Under the pieces are notes generated by a model. It worked only from the letters and a program-made list of their open reading frames with translations, did no database searches and was not told the origin of the DNA. A program made the position numbers and the translations under genes. A stretch of 64,000 nucleotides of DNA, from NCBI GenBank assembly GCA_022710715.1, contig JAKLGJ010000005.1, positions 58,347-122,346 of the forward strand, given 5' to 3'. Positions 26,574-35,488 of the stretch are shown in pieces; the first letter of the stretch is position 1; each line of letters begins with the position of its first letter. Source of the stretch: Candidatus Omnitrophota bacterium. GTDB lineage: Bacteria > Omnitrophota > Gorgyraeia > Gygaellales > Profunditerraquicolaceae.

Positions 26574-27651
26574 ATACTTTCTGGCCGGAGTGCTGGGGCT
26601 GGGATTGTTCTGTACAACTACGGCATATAGCGGAGAGATACCTATGGAAACGAGCGAGAATCCTTTCGGGGTGCTGGATTTTATCTATTGGAATCATTCC
26701 TGGAACAATTATCAATACCCGGATAAACAATCGATCGATCTGGGCGTGGCCCTGATGCGCAAGGCCGGGGTGGGCTGGGTGCGCATGGACTTCCTGTGGC
26801 AGGATATCGAGCCGAGGCAGGGAGAGCGGCATTTCGAAAAATACGATTACATCGTCAACGCTCTAACCGCCGGCGGGATCGGCATTCTGGGCGTGTTGAG
26901 TTATCACACCGACTGGGCTTCCCCGCAGCGCGCCTGGAATGTTTCCAGCGACGATACCTCGATGTTCACCGCCTACTGTTCGGCTGTGGCTGCCCGCTAC
27001 AAGGACAGGGTAAAATACTGGGAGATCTGGAATGAGCCGGATTCCGGGACATACTGGCAGCCGCAGGACGGGATGAAGCGGTATTGCATACTGCTCAAGG
27101 ATGCTTACCGGGCGTTAAAGAAGGTTGACCCGGAATGTTTCGTGCTCAACGGCGGCCTGGCCAACGGCCTGACCAGCGTCAACCGTTTGTATGATAACGG
27201 CGCCAAAGACTATTTCGATATTTTCAATATCCATGATTTTCAGAGTCCCTACGATAAGATTGCCATCAAGCGCACCATCGCCTACGTGAATACCGCGTAT
27301 AAGGTGATGTGCCGCAACGGCGATGGCCGTAAAAAGATCTGGCTTACCGAGATCGGCTGTCCGGGCGTCAAGCGGGGTATCCAGACCGAGCCGTGGTGGA
27401 TGGGCAGGAATCCCAGCGAGAAACAGCAGGCGCAATGGGTCAGGCAGGTCTGCACGGAGCTGCCCAAGGTAAAGCCGCTGGACAAATTCTTCTGGGCATT
27501 TTTCCGGGACACCGACCGCCACTGGGAAACCGGCGTGGATTATTTCGGACTGGTGCGTCACGATTTCAAGGTTAAACCTGCATTCGAAGAATACCGGAAA
27601 GCGGTAAAAGCTTATCAGAAAGGAGCCTATGGCCAAAGAAGCGCGCGTTAA
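26563..27651 (+). CDS. Exported glycoside hydrolase, clan GH-A (GH39/GH5-like)
   Basis: 362 residues with a signal peptide (MINKYFLAGVLGLGLFCTTT, cleavage near residue 24). A TIM-barrel retaining glycosidase is indicated by YWEIWNEPDS with acid/base E158 and IWLTEIGCPG with nucleophile E263, at the ends of predicted strands 4 and 7. GVGWVRMDFLWQDIEP near the start is also typical of GH-A xylosidase or mannanase-like families. Substrate cannot be fixed; a cell-surface or periplasmic polysaccharide is likely. It overlaps the upstream M48 gene by 11 bases and the downstream zinc-ribbon gene by 23 bases. Confidence 0.82.
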   Translation: MINKYFLAGVLGLGLFCTTTAYSGEIPMETSENPFGVLDFIYWNHSWNNYQYPDKQSIDLGVALMRKAGVGWVRMDFLWQDIEPRQGERHFEKYDYIVNALTAGGIGILGVLSYHTDWASPQRAWNVSSDDTSMFTAYCSAVAARYKDRVKYWEIWNEPDSGTYWQPQDGMKRYCILLKDAYRALKKVDPECFVLNGGLANGLTSVNRLYDNGAKDYFDIFNIHDFQSPYDKIAIKRTIAYVNTAYKVMCRNGDGRKKIWLTEIGCPGVKRGIQTEPWWMGRNPSEKQQAQWVRQVCTELPKVKPLDKFFWAFFRDTDRHWETGVDYFGLVRHDFKVKPAFEEYRKAVKAYQKGAYGQRSAR

Positions 27652-27970
27652 ATATACCAAACGCTGTCCGCAATGCAAAGCTCATTTCGAAGGGGTGTGG
27701 AACGAATGTACCAGCTGCAAACTTCCCCTGCAACCCGCCTGGCGGGTAAGTTTTTTCGAGTTTCTCCACAGCCTGTTCTGGGGGATGGTCAATTGCATTC
27801 TGCTGGTCGTGCTGCTGGTCGTGCTCGGCTACGGCCTGCAGAAGGAAAAGCGGCCCAACTACCAGCAGGCTTTCAGCTACCTGGTGGGCGGGGATACGTA
27901 CAACCTTAAGCAGCAGCTCAAGATCATTCTCCCTGACGCCCTGACCGACTGGTGGAAGCAACTGAAATAG
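27629..27970 (+). CDS. Small zinc-ribbon membrane protein, function unknown
   Basis: 113 residues. An N-terminal rubredoxin-like zinc ribbon CPQCKAHFEGVWNECTSC (about 13-30) is followed by one hydrophobic helix at about 52-70 (MVNCILLVVLLVVLGYGL) and a short amphipathic tail. I do not recognise a named family. The start lies inside the end of the glycosidase gene with AGAAAGGAG just before it, so it is the last gene of that operon. Confidence 0.7.
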   Translation: MAKEARVKYTKRCPQCKAHFEGVWNECTSCKLPLQPAWRVSFFEFLHSLFWGMVNCILLVVLLVVLGYGLQKEKRPNYQQAFSYLVGGDTYNLKQQLKIILPDALTDWWKQLK

Positions 27971-27973
27971 AGC

Positions 27974-28106
27974 AGACGCTTTCGCTTATTCTTTGTCTGG
28001 CAATAATTTGCAATAATATTTTATATTAAGCAATTTTGGGATAAGAAATGGCCGGGAATAATAATTTTGCAATCGACTGTAGCACTAGTGTTTAGGGAAA
28101 GCGTCT
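27974..28106. other. AT-rich spacer bounded by a 10-bp inverted repeat
   Basis: Between 27971 and 28340 there is no protein gene. Its first part (to about 28135) is clearly richer in A and T than the surroundings. AGACGCTTTC at 27974-27983 is repeated in inverted form at 28097-28106. There is no U-tract to make this a simple terminator. The second half holds a promoter and two leader hairpins listed separately. Confidence 0.45.
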
Positions 28107-28136
28107 CGATGTTTTCAAAATATTTCGGTTTTTAGC

Positions 28137-28165
28137 TTGAAATCGGTCATTTTATAAGGTAAACT
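28137..28165 (+). promoter_or_regulatory. Promoter of the 1764-residue exported protein gene
   Basis: TTGAAA (28137-28142), 17-base spacer, TAAACT (28160-28165). The predicted transcript starts near 28172 and would carry a leader of about 170 bases including two hairpins with U-tracts before the ATG at 28341. Confidence 0.55.
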
Positions 28166-28183
28166 TGATTTATTAAGAAGCAC

Positions 28184-28248
28184 GCCACGGTTCTTGATAG
28201 GCGCGATTGAAATTTCGATCGGGCTGTTCAATAGCCGTGTTTTTTTTT
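28184..28248 (+). promoter_or_regulatory. Leader hairpin 1 with U-tract and GCCACGG motif
   Basis: GCCACGG at 28184-28190 pairs with CCGTG at 28235-28239; TTGA/TCAA and a perfect inner hairpin (28204-28221, CGATTGAAA with TTTCGATCG) lie within. Nine T residues follow (28240-28248). It has the form of an intrinsic terminator very near the transcript start, so it is either an attenuator or makes a short RNA. The same GCCACGG wording appears in other leaders of the island. Confidence 0.55.
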
Positions 28249-28271
28249 AGGGGGGTAACGCAGGTTAAGGG

Positions 28272-28309
28272 GAGAATGCAGACTAACCGTCTGTATTCTC
28301 TTTTTTTTT
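28272..28309 (+). terminator. Leader hairpin 2, terminator/attenuator before the giant gene
   Basis: GAGAAT-g-CAGAC pairs with GTCTG-t-ATTCTC, loop TAACC, followed by nine T residues (28301-28309). It ends 31 bases before the start codon. The loop TAACC can pair with GGTTA at 28263-28267 just upstream, which could form a pseudoknot or an alternative structure, as in attenuation. Confidence 0.7.
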
Positions 28310-28340
28310 AGAGAGGCCGCAATTCTTAAGGAGAGGTACA

Positions 28341-31300
28341 ATGTTTAAATCTATTCAGAAAATAGTCGCTTTGACCGTCATCTGCAGCCTGGTTCTGGAA
28401 CAGTCCGGCTTTGCCCAGGTCGCTCCGCAGATGAATGTCCCGGCATATCTGTCCGGTTTGGTCTCACCGGAAGTTTTCCGGCCGGTGCACTTGCGCTCGA
28501 TGACCATCGACGCTGCCACCCGGAACATCGATCTTCTTCTGGACAAAGGAAACGCGCGTGATCCGAAAGACTCCGAGATCAAAGAAACGACCAGGCAACT
28601 CCTGAATTATTTCCAGATCGGGTTACGGCTCCCCAACAACACTTTCTGGGTGAATCTGCGTCCGGATTCGGACAAGGATATCCTCGATCCGGCTCTCGAG
28701 CGGACTGAAGTGGGCAGGATACTGCTGGAAGCGGATCTGCAGCTCAAGAAAGACATGGCCGGGTTCACTTCTCCCCGGACCAGCCAGGGCAAGATGTACT
28801 GGAACAAGCTTTACGCCAAAGCCGAATCGCTGTTCGGCCGGCAGGCCGTGACTGTGCCCACCTTGACCCGCCCCTGGATCGTTCCCGGCGAGGTCCTGAT
28901 CAAACAATCCACGGACAGCGCGTATGTCTACAAAGCGACCTTGAAAGTCATGCTAGAGCAGGATTATATCAAAGATTCGCCTTTTTTCAATTTCGTCGAT
29001 CCCCGCCTTAAAGAGCTCAATGTTTATTCTTCGGATCTCATTCGCAAGCTCATCCTGCCCCAGCTGACCAGAGAGATCAATTCCGCCCGGCGCTATGCCG
29101 CATTACGCCAGGTGTATTATTCGCTGGTCCTGGCGCAGTGGTTCAAGAAACAATATAAAGGAAAGGACAGCCTGTACGCGCCTCTGATCGATAAACGTGA
29201 TTTAAGCGGATTGACTTCGCCGAAAGCCTGGTCGAAAGCGGATTACTATAAAGGCTATCAGCAGTCTTTCCGGCAGGGAGAGTATGATATTCAGGAATCC
29301 AGCAACGATGGTCAGGGCCTGATCATCCGCAGATACTTTTCCGGCGGGGTTAGCACTGCAATTCCCGATACCTCTTTTCACTCGGTAACCGGCGTCAACG
29401 CAGCCGCGCCGGCAGATCCTGATCTGGTGTCAGCCCGTCTGCAGCCGGACAGCGAAACCCTGAACCCCGACGGCGGCAGGAATTCCATCTCTGTTGCTTT
29501 AAGCATGGGAGGCACAAAACTGGCCGCAGGAACGATTACCCGAGCCGGCGAAGTCAGCAGTCAGCCCGATGAGATACAATGGGAAACCCGGTTAGGCGTC
29601 ACGGGCAAGAACGCCCGGACCGAGGATATCGTCGAGGCTATTGTCGACCAGATCGAAGCGGCTTTGCGGAAGGAAGGGCTGAAGGCTTCGGCAGTGCAGA
29701 AGGTAGGCATCGCTTTTGCCGGTCCGGTGGATTCGAAGACCGGCATTGTCGGGACTCCGTTTGCGGCGCCCAACCTGCCTTTCGATCATTACCCGCTCAA
29801 AGATGTGCTGGAAAAAAGGCTGAACCGGAAATACAACCGTACCATCGCTGTCGAAATAGAAAATGACGGAACCGCGGCCTTAAGAGGAGAGTTGTCTCCC
29901 CTGGGTGGTTTGCATCAATGGCGTTCGGGCATGATCTTCATCCTCGGCACGGGTATAAACGGCGCCGCGGCTATAGACGGTAAGCCGTATTCCGGCGCGC
30001 AGGGAGAAATTATCGAGCTGGGGCATAATATCGTCCCGACGTCGCTGGCGCCTCCGGCGCTGGTCCCGGCTGGTTATAAAGGAGCATTTTTATTCGTTGG
30101 CCGGGAGACGAAAGGCGATCATCCGAAAGATACGCAGGGTAATCCTGTCGTCGGCGATTTCGAAGATTTGTTGAGCGGTCCGCACCTGGACGCGAAGTTC
30201 GCCGAACACGGGTATACGCTCAAATCGATAACCCGGCTGGCAGCCTTGAAAGACGCGAAAGCCACCGGCCTTATCCAGGAGACCGGCGAGCAGATCGGCC
30301 AGGCCCTGGCTGCGTTCATCTGGGCGTACCAGAAAGAAGCTTTTGTCAGGCATATTGTCCTGGTGTCCGGAGTCGCCGAAAATCTGGGTAAAGGCGTAGT
30401 GAATGCCGTAGGACAGGATCTATTCATTTTCTCGGTCAGACAGGGCGCCCTGGATGAGTTGATGCGCATGGGCATGTTCAGGCAGGAGGCCGGCGATATC
30501 GTCGCGGGCATCGAGCGCTCGCAACTTGATTCCCGACGGGAGTTGATGGCTTTTACCCCGGACGGCGGCAAACTCGATCCGGCGGTAGAAGTGGAAATGG
30601 ACGGGTTATACGATATCCTGCGCAGCCGTCTGAAGGATCCTCCGCCGATGAGTGTGGCGGGAGGAGTCAGCGACGGGTATCAATCGCCGGCATACATCGA
30701 CTCGTTGCAGGAGACGGCGCAGGAGGTGTTCCTGAACAGACAGGAGTACGATACGTTCATGAATTATCTCGACGGAAAGATCGAAGCGGCGCGCGCGCAG
30801 AATCAAAAGAATAAAAAGCTCACGTTCATTCCCGCGGGAATCGCCGCTATCGTTGCGGCTGCGGTTATGCCCGGCCTGATACTCGGATTGGCTGCTGGCG
30901 TGGTGGCGTTTACCGTTGTGTTTGCCGCCGGCATCATGCTCCTGGGCGCTCCGCATGTGCCCATGGCCGATGTGTACAGTAAAATGGCCGTGGCCGGCAC
31001 GCGCAATACCTTGCGGTTTAAAGGCGACGTCAAACCATTGCTTCCGGGCAATGTCCGGCTGCATAACGGTTTTCAGGCTCCTTCACTTTTGACGCGGCGG
31101 GTCTGGTTCAAGCTCAAGGAGCTGGCCAAGAACAGGTTATTCGCGCTCAACGCGCTTGTTACCGAAGCCCGTTTCCCGGGAACAGCCGATCTGTTCGGGC
31201 TCGGGGAGGATTTCATCGAGGATGAGCTGCTTGCCAAAGACGGCAGTTTCGATCCTCTCGTGCGCGCGGTTATCCTTGCGTCGGTGAACGGCAACGGAGC

Positions 31301-33635
31301 GTTCGAGCTGTTGGTGAACGATCCGCGGGCTGGTCTTGACGGAGGCGCGGAATCCGGCGCGGGAACCGATACGCAGGCATTGCGTCGGGATGTAAAGGAG
31401 ATGGTCAAGGCGTACTACCTGCGCATGTTCGGCAGATTCAACGGCCAGGGGTTGATCATTGATGACGATGATGTTATTCCCCTGGCAAGGAATATCGTCC
31501 TTCAGGAACGCCTGCGCTCTGTCCGGACAGAGCCGGCCGCTGCGCCTGCGCCGCAACAGTCAGGTTTATCCCGCGCGGCAAAAGTCGCGCTGGCGCTGGG
31601 AGTGATCGTAAGCGGGATCATGTTCAAGAATGTCCTGGAGCATTTCCAGGAATTTCAGACTGCCGACCTTGAGCGCGCTTTGCATCTGCTCGGCGAATCG
31701 CCTTTCCCGGCGGCTTCCGCCGATTCAACTGCGGCTGCCGGAGCTGCGGCAGCGTCCGTAGTCATCTTCTCGGGGCATGATCCATATGACGCGGAAACCG
31801 ATTTCCTGGAAGACCGGCAGACGGGTCTGGTTGACGAAGCTATTCTGGCCCTGGGCGAATCTTCCGATGCGCATACTCTCGACACACTATATCGGGTTGC
31901 CAGAATAAATCCCGTTGACGATGAAAACAGTCGTTACCGGAATTTCGTTCCCAGCTTTTTTGCCTCCTTGTCCATGGCAAAACGCAATAACTCCTACGGG
32001 ATGGAGGAATTGAGCAAATATGTAACAAACCCCGATCCCTATAATGACAGCCGCTTCGTGTATAAGCGTGCTGCATTGGCCGAATTGATCCGTCATCCCG
32101 ACGCCCCGGAAACGGCCAGAGCGCTGGATTGGATTCTCGAGCAGCCGGAACAATGGAATGAGCAGTTGCGTGTGCTTAAATTCGAGGCTGCGGTAGCTCT
32201 TGCGCAGAAGCGTGACAGCCGCGGCATTGCCTATCTGGAGAAAATCGTTTCCGACGACGATCAATTAACGTATTACGGTCAAGCCTTCAGGATCAAAGCG
32301 GTAGAGGTGTTGAGCGAAAGCGATGATCCGTTGGCGCGCCGGTGCATCGAAGCCCGGCTTTCCGAAAAACCGGAGTTCTTTTCTCCGGACTATTTTGATT
32401 CTTCCCTGGACATCGCCGCGGCGCACGGCCGGATCAGAGCCGGCGATCCTTCCGGGGTAGCTTTCCTGGAGGAACACTCCACGGCTTCTTCTCGGGATGA
32501 GCAGAATCAGATAATCGAGGCTTTGGGGGATGCCCGGGGAGATGTGCAAGCGCAGGAGATCCTGGTTTCATTGTGGGAAAAGTCCCATCAGCCGCCGCCA
32601 TTTTTTAGCCTGGATCCGTTCTATTCCCTGGATCTGCCCATTGCCGTCGCTTTAGCCAAAACAGGGGATGCACGGGGGATCGCGTTCCTGCAGCAATTAT
32701 TCACCTCGGGTAGTCCGTTCGAATCCGACTCATATGCTGATGTTGTGCGTCATGTCGGGGAGATGAAAATGGTCGGTCAGATGCGGGAACCCGCCCTGGC
32801 TGAAGCGTTGTACGTATATCTGACCGATGATGAGCATTTCGCCAATCCGTACTTTCTGGCGGACGCAAACCCCTATTTTGAGCTGCGTGTAGAAACTGCG
32901 CGGGCGCTGGGCTTGTCCGGAGATCGTACCCATCTGGAGGAAATGAATCGTCTTGTTGCCGGCGCTCTCCAGAGACAAGACTATGCTACAGTGAGCGCAT
33001 TCTCTCCCGCCCTCGGGCTATTGGGAAACGAGGAATCGGCGTCTCTCCTGCGCAGCGCGCTGGAGCAGATGCAGGATCAGGGGTATGAAAAAAAGAAATT
33101 TATCATCGCTGAGGCGTTGTCGGATATGGGGGATCCCGCTGGCGACGAATATCTCGTCCGGTATCTCAACGATGAGTACCTGGCTCATCCCAACTCACTG
33201 GGGCTGGGCAGCGAGATCGCGTTCGGCGCGGTTGCCGCGGCCGCGGCTGCCGTCGCGCTGGCTAAGAGCCGGAAGGGATCCGCAGAGGGCGATCAAGCGG
33301 AACAGGCTGTCGGCGGTATCGATTTTCGCGCCGTGCCGGTGAACGTCGCTCCGGCGGCCCCGGCAGGTTCGATTGCGGCAGCAGTGGATCCTGCGTGGTT
33401 GAGCGTTTCCCTGCCGGAACTGGACCGGCGCTGGCTGGAGATACAGGCAAGCCTGGCGCAAGGCCCGGTGCCTTTCGCAAAGATCAAAGAGTTCATCGCC
33501 ATATGCTCAAGCCGCAAGGACGCCGGCGATCGGCTCAAAGCGGTGAGCGCCTGGGTTGCGGCGATTTTGAAAATGGAAGAAGCGGCAGCTCTGGAGACTG
33601 CTCCGGAGCTGGTGGAGATCATCGCCGTTTTATAG
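28341..33635 (+). CDS. Giant exported multidomain protein: N-terminal domain, ROK-like kinase, membrane segments, HEAT-like repeats
   Basis: 1764 residues with an N-terminal signal (IVALTVICSLVLEQSGFAQ). Residues about 30-335 form a domain with WVNLRPDSDKDILD and a later YYSLVLAQWFKKQY, wording I associate with very large Omnitrophota-like proteins. After a LNPDGG linker (about 375) comes a ROK-family sugar-kinase domain (about 381-720): SMGGTKLAAG, GIAFAGPVDS, the catalytic ENDGTAAL, FILGTGINGAAA. It lacks the usual zinc Cys cluster. FTPDGG (about 739) marks the next boundary. Hydrophobic helices lie at about 835-880. A LDGG linker (about 997), another helix (about 1078-1095) and a run of HEAT-like repeats (about 1160-1610) follow, then an Ala-rich segment and a C-terminal helical domain. 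AAGGAGAGG precedes the ATG. Role unknown. Confidence 0.8.
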   Translation: MFKSIQKIVALTVICSLVLEQSGFAQVAPQMNVPAYLSGLVSPEVFRPVHLRSMTIDAATRNIDLLLDKGNARDPKDSEIKETTRQLLNYFQIGLRLPNNTFWVNLRPDSDKDILDPALERTEVGRILLEADLQLKKDMAGFTSPRTSQGKMYWNKLYAKAESLFGRQAVTVPTLTRPWIVPGEVLIKQSTDSAYVYKATLKVMLEQDYIKDSPFFNFVDPRLKELNVYSSDLIRKLILPQLTREINSARRYAALRQVYYSLVLAQWFKKQYKGKDSLYAPLIDKRDLSGLTSPKAWSKADYYKGYQQSFRQGEYDIQESSNDGQGLIIRRYFSGGVSTAIPDTSFHSVTGVNAAAPADPDLVSARLQPDSETLNPDGGRNSISVALSMGGTKLAAGTITRAGEVSSQPDEIQWETRLGVTGKNARTEDIVEAIVDQIEAALRKEGLKASAVQKVGIAFAGPVDSKTGIVGTPFAAPNLPFDHYPLKDVLEKRLNRKYNRTIAVEIENDGTAALRGELSPLGGLHQWRSGMIFILGTGINGAAAIDGKPYSGAQGEIIELGHNIVPTSLAPPALVPAGYKGAFLFVGRETKGDHPKDTQGNPVVGDFEDLLSGPHLDAKFAEHGYTLKSITRLAALKDAKATGLIQETGEQIGQALAAFIWAYQKEAFVRHIVLVSGVAENLGKGVVNAVGQDLFIFSVRQGALDELMRMGMFRQEAGDIVAGIERSQLDSRRELMAFTPDGGKLDPAVEVEMDGLYDILRSRLKDPPPMSVAGGVSDGYQSPAYIDSLQETAQEVFLNRQEYDTFMNYLDGKIEAARAQNQKNKKLTFIPAGIAAIVAAAVMPGLILGLAAGVVAFTVVFAAGIMLLGAPHVPMADVYSKMAVAGTRNTLRFKGDVKPLLPGNVRLHNGFQAPSLLTRRVWFKLKELAKNRLFALNALVTEARFPGTADLFGLGEDFIEDELLAKDGSFDPLVRAVILASVNGNGAFELLVNDPRAGLDGGAESGAGTDTQALRRDVKEMVKAYYLRMFGRFNGQGLIIDDDDVIPLARNIVLQERLRSVRTEPAAAPAPQQSGLSRAAKVALALGVIVSGIMFKNVLEHFQEFQTADLERALHLLGESPFPAASADSTAAAGAAAASVVIFSGHDPYDAETDFLEDRQTGLVDEAILALGESSDAHTLDTLYRVARINPVDDENSRYRNFVPSFFASLSMAKRNNSYGMEELSKYVTNPDPYNDSRFVYKRAALAELIRHPDAPETARALDWILEQPEQWNEQLRVLKFEAAVALAQKRDSRGIAYLEKIVSDDDQLTYYGQAFRIKAVEVLSESDDPLARRCIEARLSEKPEFFSPDYFDSSLDIAAAHGRIRAGDPSGVAFLEEHSTASSRDEQNQIIEALGDARGDVQAQEILVSLWEKSHQPPPFFSLDPFYSLDLPIAVALAKTGDARGIAFLQQLFTSGSPFESDSYADVVRHVGEMKMVGQMREPALAEALYVYLTDDEHFANPYFLADANPYFELRVETARALGLSGDRTHLEEMNRLVAGALQRQDYATVSAFSPALGLLGNEESASLLRSALEQMQDQGYEKKKFIIAEALSDMGDPAGDEYLVRYLNDEYLAHPNSLGLGSEIAFGAVAAAAAAVALAKSRKGSAEGDQAEQAVGGIDFRAVPVNVAPAAPAGSIAAAVDPAWLSVSLPELDRRWLEIQASLAQGPVPFAKIKEFIAICSSRKDAGDRLKAVSAWVAAILKMEEAAALETAPELVEIIAVL

Positions 33636-33692
33636 CGAAAAAGCCCGGGGGAGGGTTTTTGAAAACGGTTTAAAAAAATCTTCCGGGAAAGC

Positions 33693-33720
33693 TTGAATTT
33701 CCGCAGTAGTGGGCTATACT
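33693..33720 (+). promoter_or_regulatory. Promoter upstream of exported paralogue pair
   Basis: TTGAAT (33693-33698), 16-base spacer, TATACT (33715-33720). A near-identical GGCTATACT -10 region occurs at 45465-45473. Transcription would start right at the GCCACGG hairpin (33728). Confidence 0.6.
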
Positions 33721-33728
33721 TATTCTAG

Positions 33729-33778
33729 CCACGGAATGGATCGTGAAATACCGGTCTATTACCGTGGTTTTTTGTTTT
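33729..33778 (+). terminator. Hairpin with U-tract at the transcript 5' end
   Basis: CCACGG (33729-33734) pairs with CCGTGG (33762-33767) around an inner stem with a GAAA loop; TTTTTTGTTTT follows. It may stop read-through from the giant gene, or attenuate the promoter 8 bases upstream. It shares the GCCACGG start with the leader at 28184. Confidence 0.65.
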
Positions 33779-33812
33779 AGGGGAAAATTGGGGGGAGGGA
33801 GAGGGGAGAAAT

Positions 33813-34403
33813 ATGAGCACGTATTGTGTTACACGAGTCGTTATGGCGGTTGTTCTCTGTTGTGCGGTCACTTGTCCGGCCTGGGCAGGATCGGGGTCTG
33901 GATGGACTCCTTCCATGAAAAACAGCGCCCAGCCTTCCGGCATTTCCCGGACGTTCACGGCCGCGCCTGCAGCTATCGTTACCGCAGCGCATAAGACCAG
34001 CAGCAATCCCATCACCACTTATTTGAAGAAAAGCAGCGGCGAACATACGGTTTATTTCAGCAAACCGGTAACCAGCAGCGGCTGGTTCGAGTTCAAGTGG
34101 AAAGAGTATTCGGGAAAAGAGCATCTCACCTACATCAGCGCTTACGATCTCTGGAAGGGCCCCAGGTCCATCGGTTTCACTCTGGACGCCAAGGCGCTGG
34201 CTAAAAATGAATATAAGAACCTGGAGGGGTACACGGTCAAGGATCCGGTTAATCTCGGGACCGTTGCCGCTCTGGATATTTCCTACATCGGCAGCGACGG
34301 CAAGACCCAATACTACGGAACGCTGGACATGAATATTAAGGACGGCAGACATTTTGGTGTCGTGCCTATAGAGATCGTTTCACCGGGATTTTTAAACGGG
34401 TAA
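33813..34403 (+). CDS. Exported protein, paralogue of the next gene
   Basis: 196 residues with signal peptide (MSTYCVTRVVMAVVLCCAVT, cleavage after CPAWA). The mature protein starts GSGSGW, has an Ala/Thr-rich stretch, and then a domain (about 75-190) with GWFEFKWKEYSGKEHLTYI, AYDLWKG and LDISYIGSDGKTQYYGTLDM. I do not recognise the family. The next gene repeats almost the whole domain. GAGGGGAGAAAT lies before the ATG. Probably periplasmic, surface or secreted. Confidence 0.72.
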   Translation: MSTYCVTRVVMAVVLCCAVTCPAWAGSGSGWTPSMKNSAQPSGISRTFTAAPAAIVTAAHKTSSNPITTYLKKSSGEHTVYFSKPVTSSGWFEFKWKEYSGKEHLTYISAYDLWKGPRSIGFTLDAKALAKNEYKNLEGYTVKDPVNLGTVAALDISYIGSDGKTQYYGTLDMNIKDGRHFGVVPIEIVSPGFLNG

Positions 34404-34429
34404 TAAGAAACAGGAAAAAGGGGGGGGAA

Positions 34430-35350
34430 ATGAGCAAGATACGCATTGTATGCGGCATGATCGTAGTGGTTCTTTGTTTGGTGGCAGCTTGCCCGGTCTG
34501 GGCAGGATCGGGATCGGGGTGGCTGACAAGCTTTACGCCGATGAATCCGCGCGCTTCCGTACCGGCCAAGCAGTCGAATAGCGCCTGGTCCACTCCGGCG
34601 ACCAGGGTTTTTACCGCTAAAGCCAACACTACCGCTACAGCCACGCCGTCAGTCGTTTCCGCGGCGCAGACTTTTCGCAGTAATGTCATCACCGGGTACG
34701 TCAGCAAACTCAACGGCGAGCATAACGTTTATTTAAACACCAGCGCGCCGCGCACCGGATGGTTCGAATTCAAGTGGAAAGAATCCTCCGGTAAAGAGCA
34801 TCTTTCCTATATTCAGGCCCAGGATCTCTGGAAAGGGTCTAATGTCATCGGATTCACTACGGACCTGGCCAGTCTGGCCCGCAATGAATACAAAAGTCTG
34901 GAAGGTAAGACTATCAGCGATCCGGTCAACTTGAGCAAGATCGTCGCGTTAGATATTTCCTATATCGGCAAGGACGGCAAAGCCCAGTATTACGGCACCC
35001 TGGATATGAAGAAGTACGACAAGGTCAACTACGGTGTGGAGTCGGTTTCTATGTCTTCCGACGCTTCGTATCTGACCAACGCGGAAGTATCTTCGCTCTA
35101 CGCGGATAACGGGATGATCAGCGGGACTACCACAGTGGATGGTCTGATGGCTCCGGCAGTGGTGAACACCGTTTCCGGCAATCGCGTCACGGGTTTGGCG
35201 AACACGCTGCGGGATGAACAGCGCCGCGACCTGGAGCTGTTGAATTATTCCAATCGCTGGCTTCCCAATGCCAACGAATTCTACGCCATGAACCACGGCG
35301 GCTGGCAGGACGAATCCGGCGCCTGGCATCTGGCCGGAGAGCTGTATTAA
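34430..35350 (+). CDS. Exported protein, longer paralogue of the preceding gene
   Basis: 306 residues. The signal peptide (MSKIRIVCGMIVVVLCLVAA, cleavage after CPVWA) is again followed by GSGSGW. Residues about 90-205 match the upstream protein closely (GWFEFKWKESSGKEHLSYI, AQDLWKG, LDISYIGKDGKAQYYGTLDM), clearly a tandem duplication. It has an extra C-terminal region of about 100 residues ending LNYSNRWLPNANEFYAMNHG. It is 26 bases from its paralogue with an AGGGGGGGG ribosome site. Function unknown; a secreted structural or binding role is a guess. Confidence 0.72.
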   Translation: MSKIRIVCGMIVVVLCLVAACPVWAGSGSGWLTSFTPMNPRASVPAKQSNSAWSTPATRVFTAKANTTATATPSVVSAAQTFRSNVITGYVSKLNGEHNVYLNTSAPRTGWFEFKWKESSGKEHLSYIQAQDLWKGSNVIGFTTDLASLARNEYKSLEGKTISDPVNLSKIVALDISYIGKDGKAQYYGTLDMKKYDKVNYGVESVSMSSDASYLTNAEVSSLYADNGMISGTTTVDGLMAPAVVNTVSGNRVTGLANTLRDEQRRDLELLNYSNRWLPNANEFYAMNHGGWQDESGAWHLAGELY

Positions 35351-35385
35351 TTGTACGCAAGACAGGTCGTTATTCGAGCTTGAAA

Positions 35386-35421
35386 GCGGTTTCAGGTTAC
35401 CCCTGAAACCGCCTTTTTTTT
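35386..35421 (+). terminator. Rho-independent terminator
   Basis: Perfect 11-bp stem GCGGTTTCAGG / CCTGAAACCGC (35386-35396 and 35402-35412), short loop, then C and eight T residues. It ends the transcript of the two exported paralogues. Confidence 0.92.
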
Positions 35422-35436
35422 GTCCCTTCTTTGTGT

Positions 35437-35442
35437 TATAGT
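35437..35442 (+). promoter_or_regulatory. Possible -10 box upstream of 35489 gene
   Basis: TATAGT sits 46 bases before the GTG start, just after the terminator, in the same GTTAT-C/TTATTCT setting as other island promoters. No convincing -35 box is visible (only T-rich sequence 17 bases upstream), so this is tentative. Confidence 0.35.
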
Positions 35443-35488
35443 TATTCTACAATAGGGGGAACGGGGAGAATAAAAAGAGGGAGGGGCC

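Noticed and set aside
28184..28248. A full c-di-GMP riboswitch at the first giant-gene leader
   Set aside because: It has GCCACGG but lacks the CAGGGCAAA and CCGGGTTGCCG blocks; only the hairpin with U-tract is supported.
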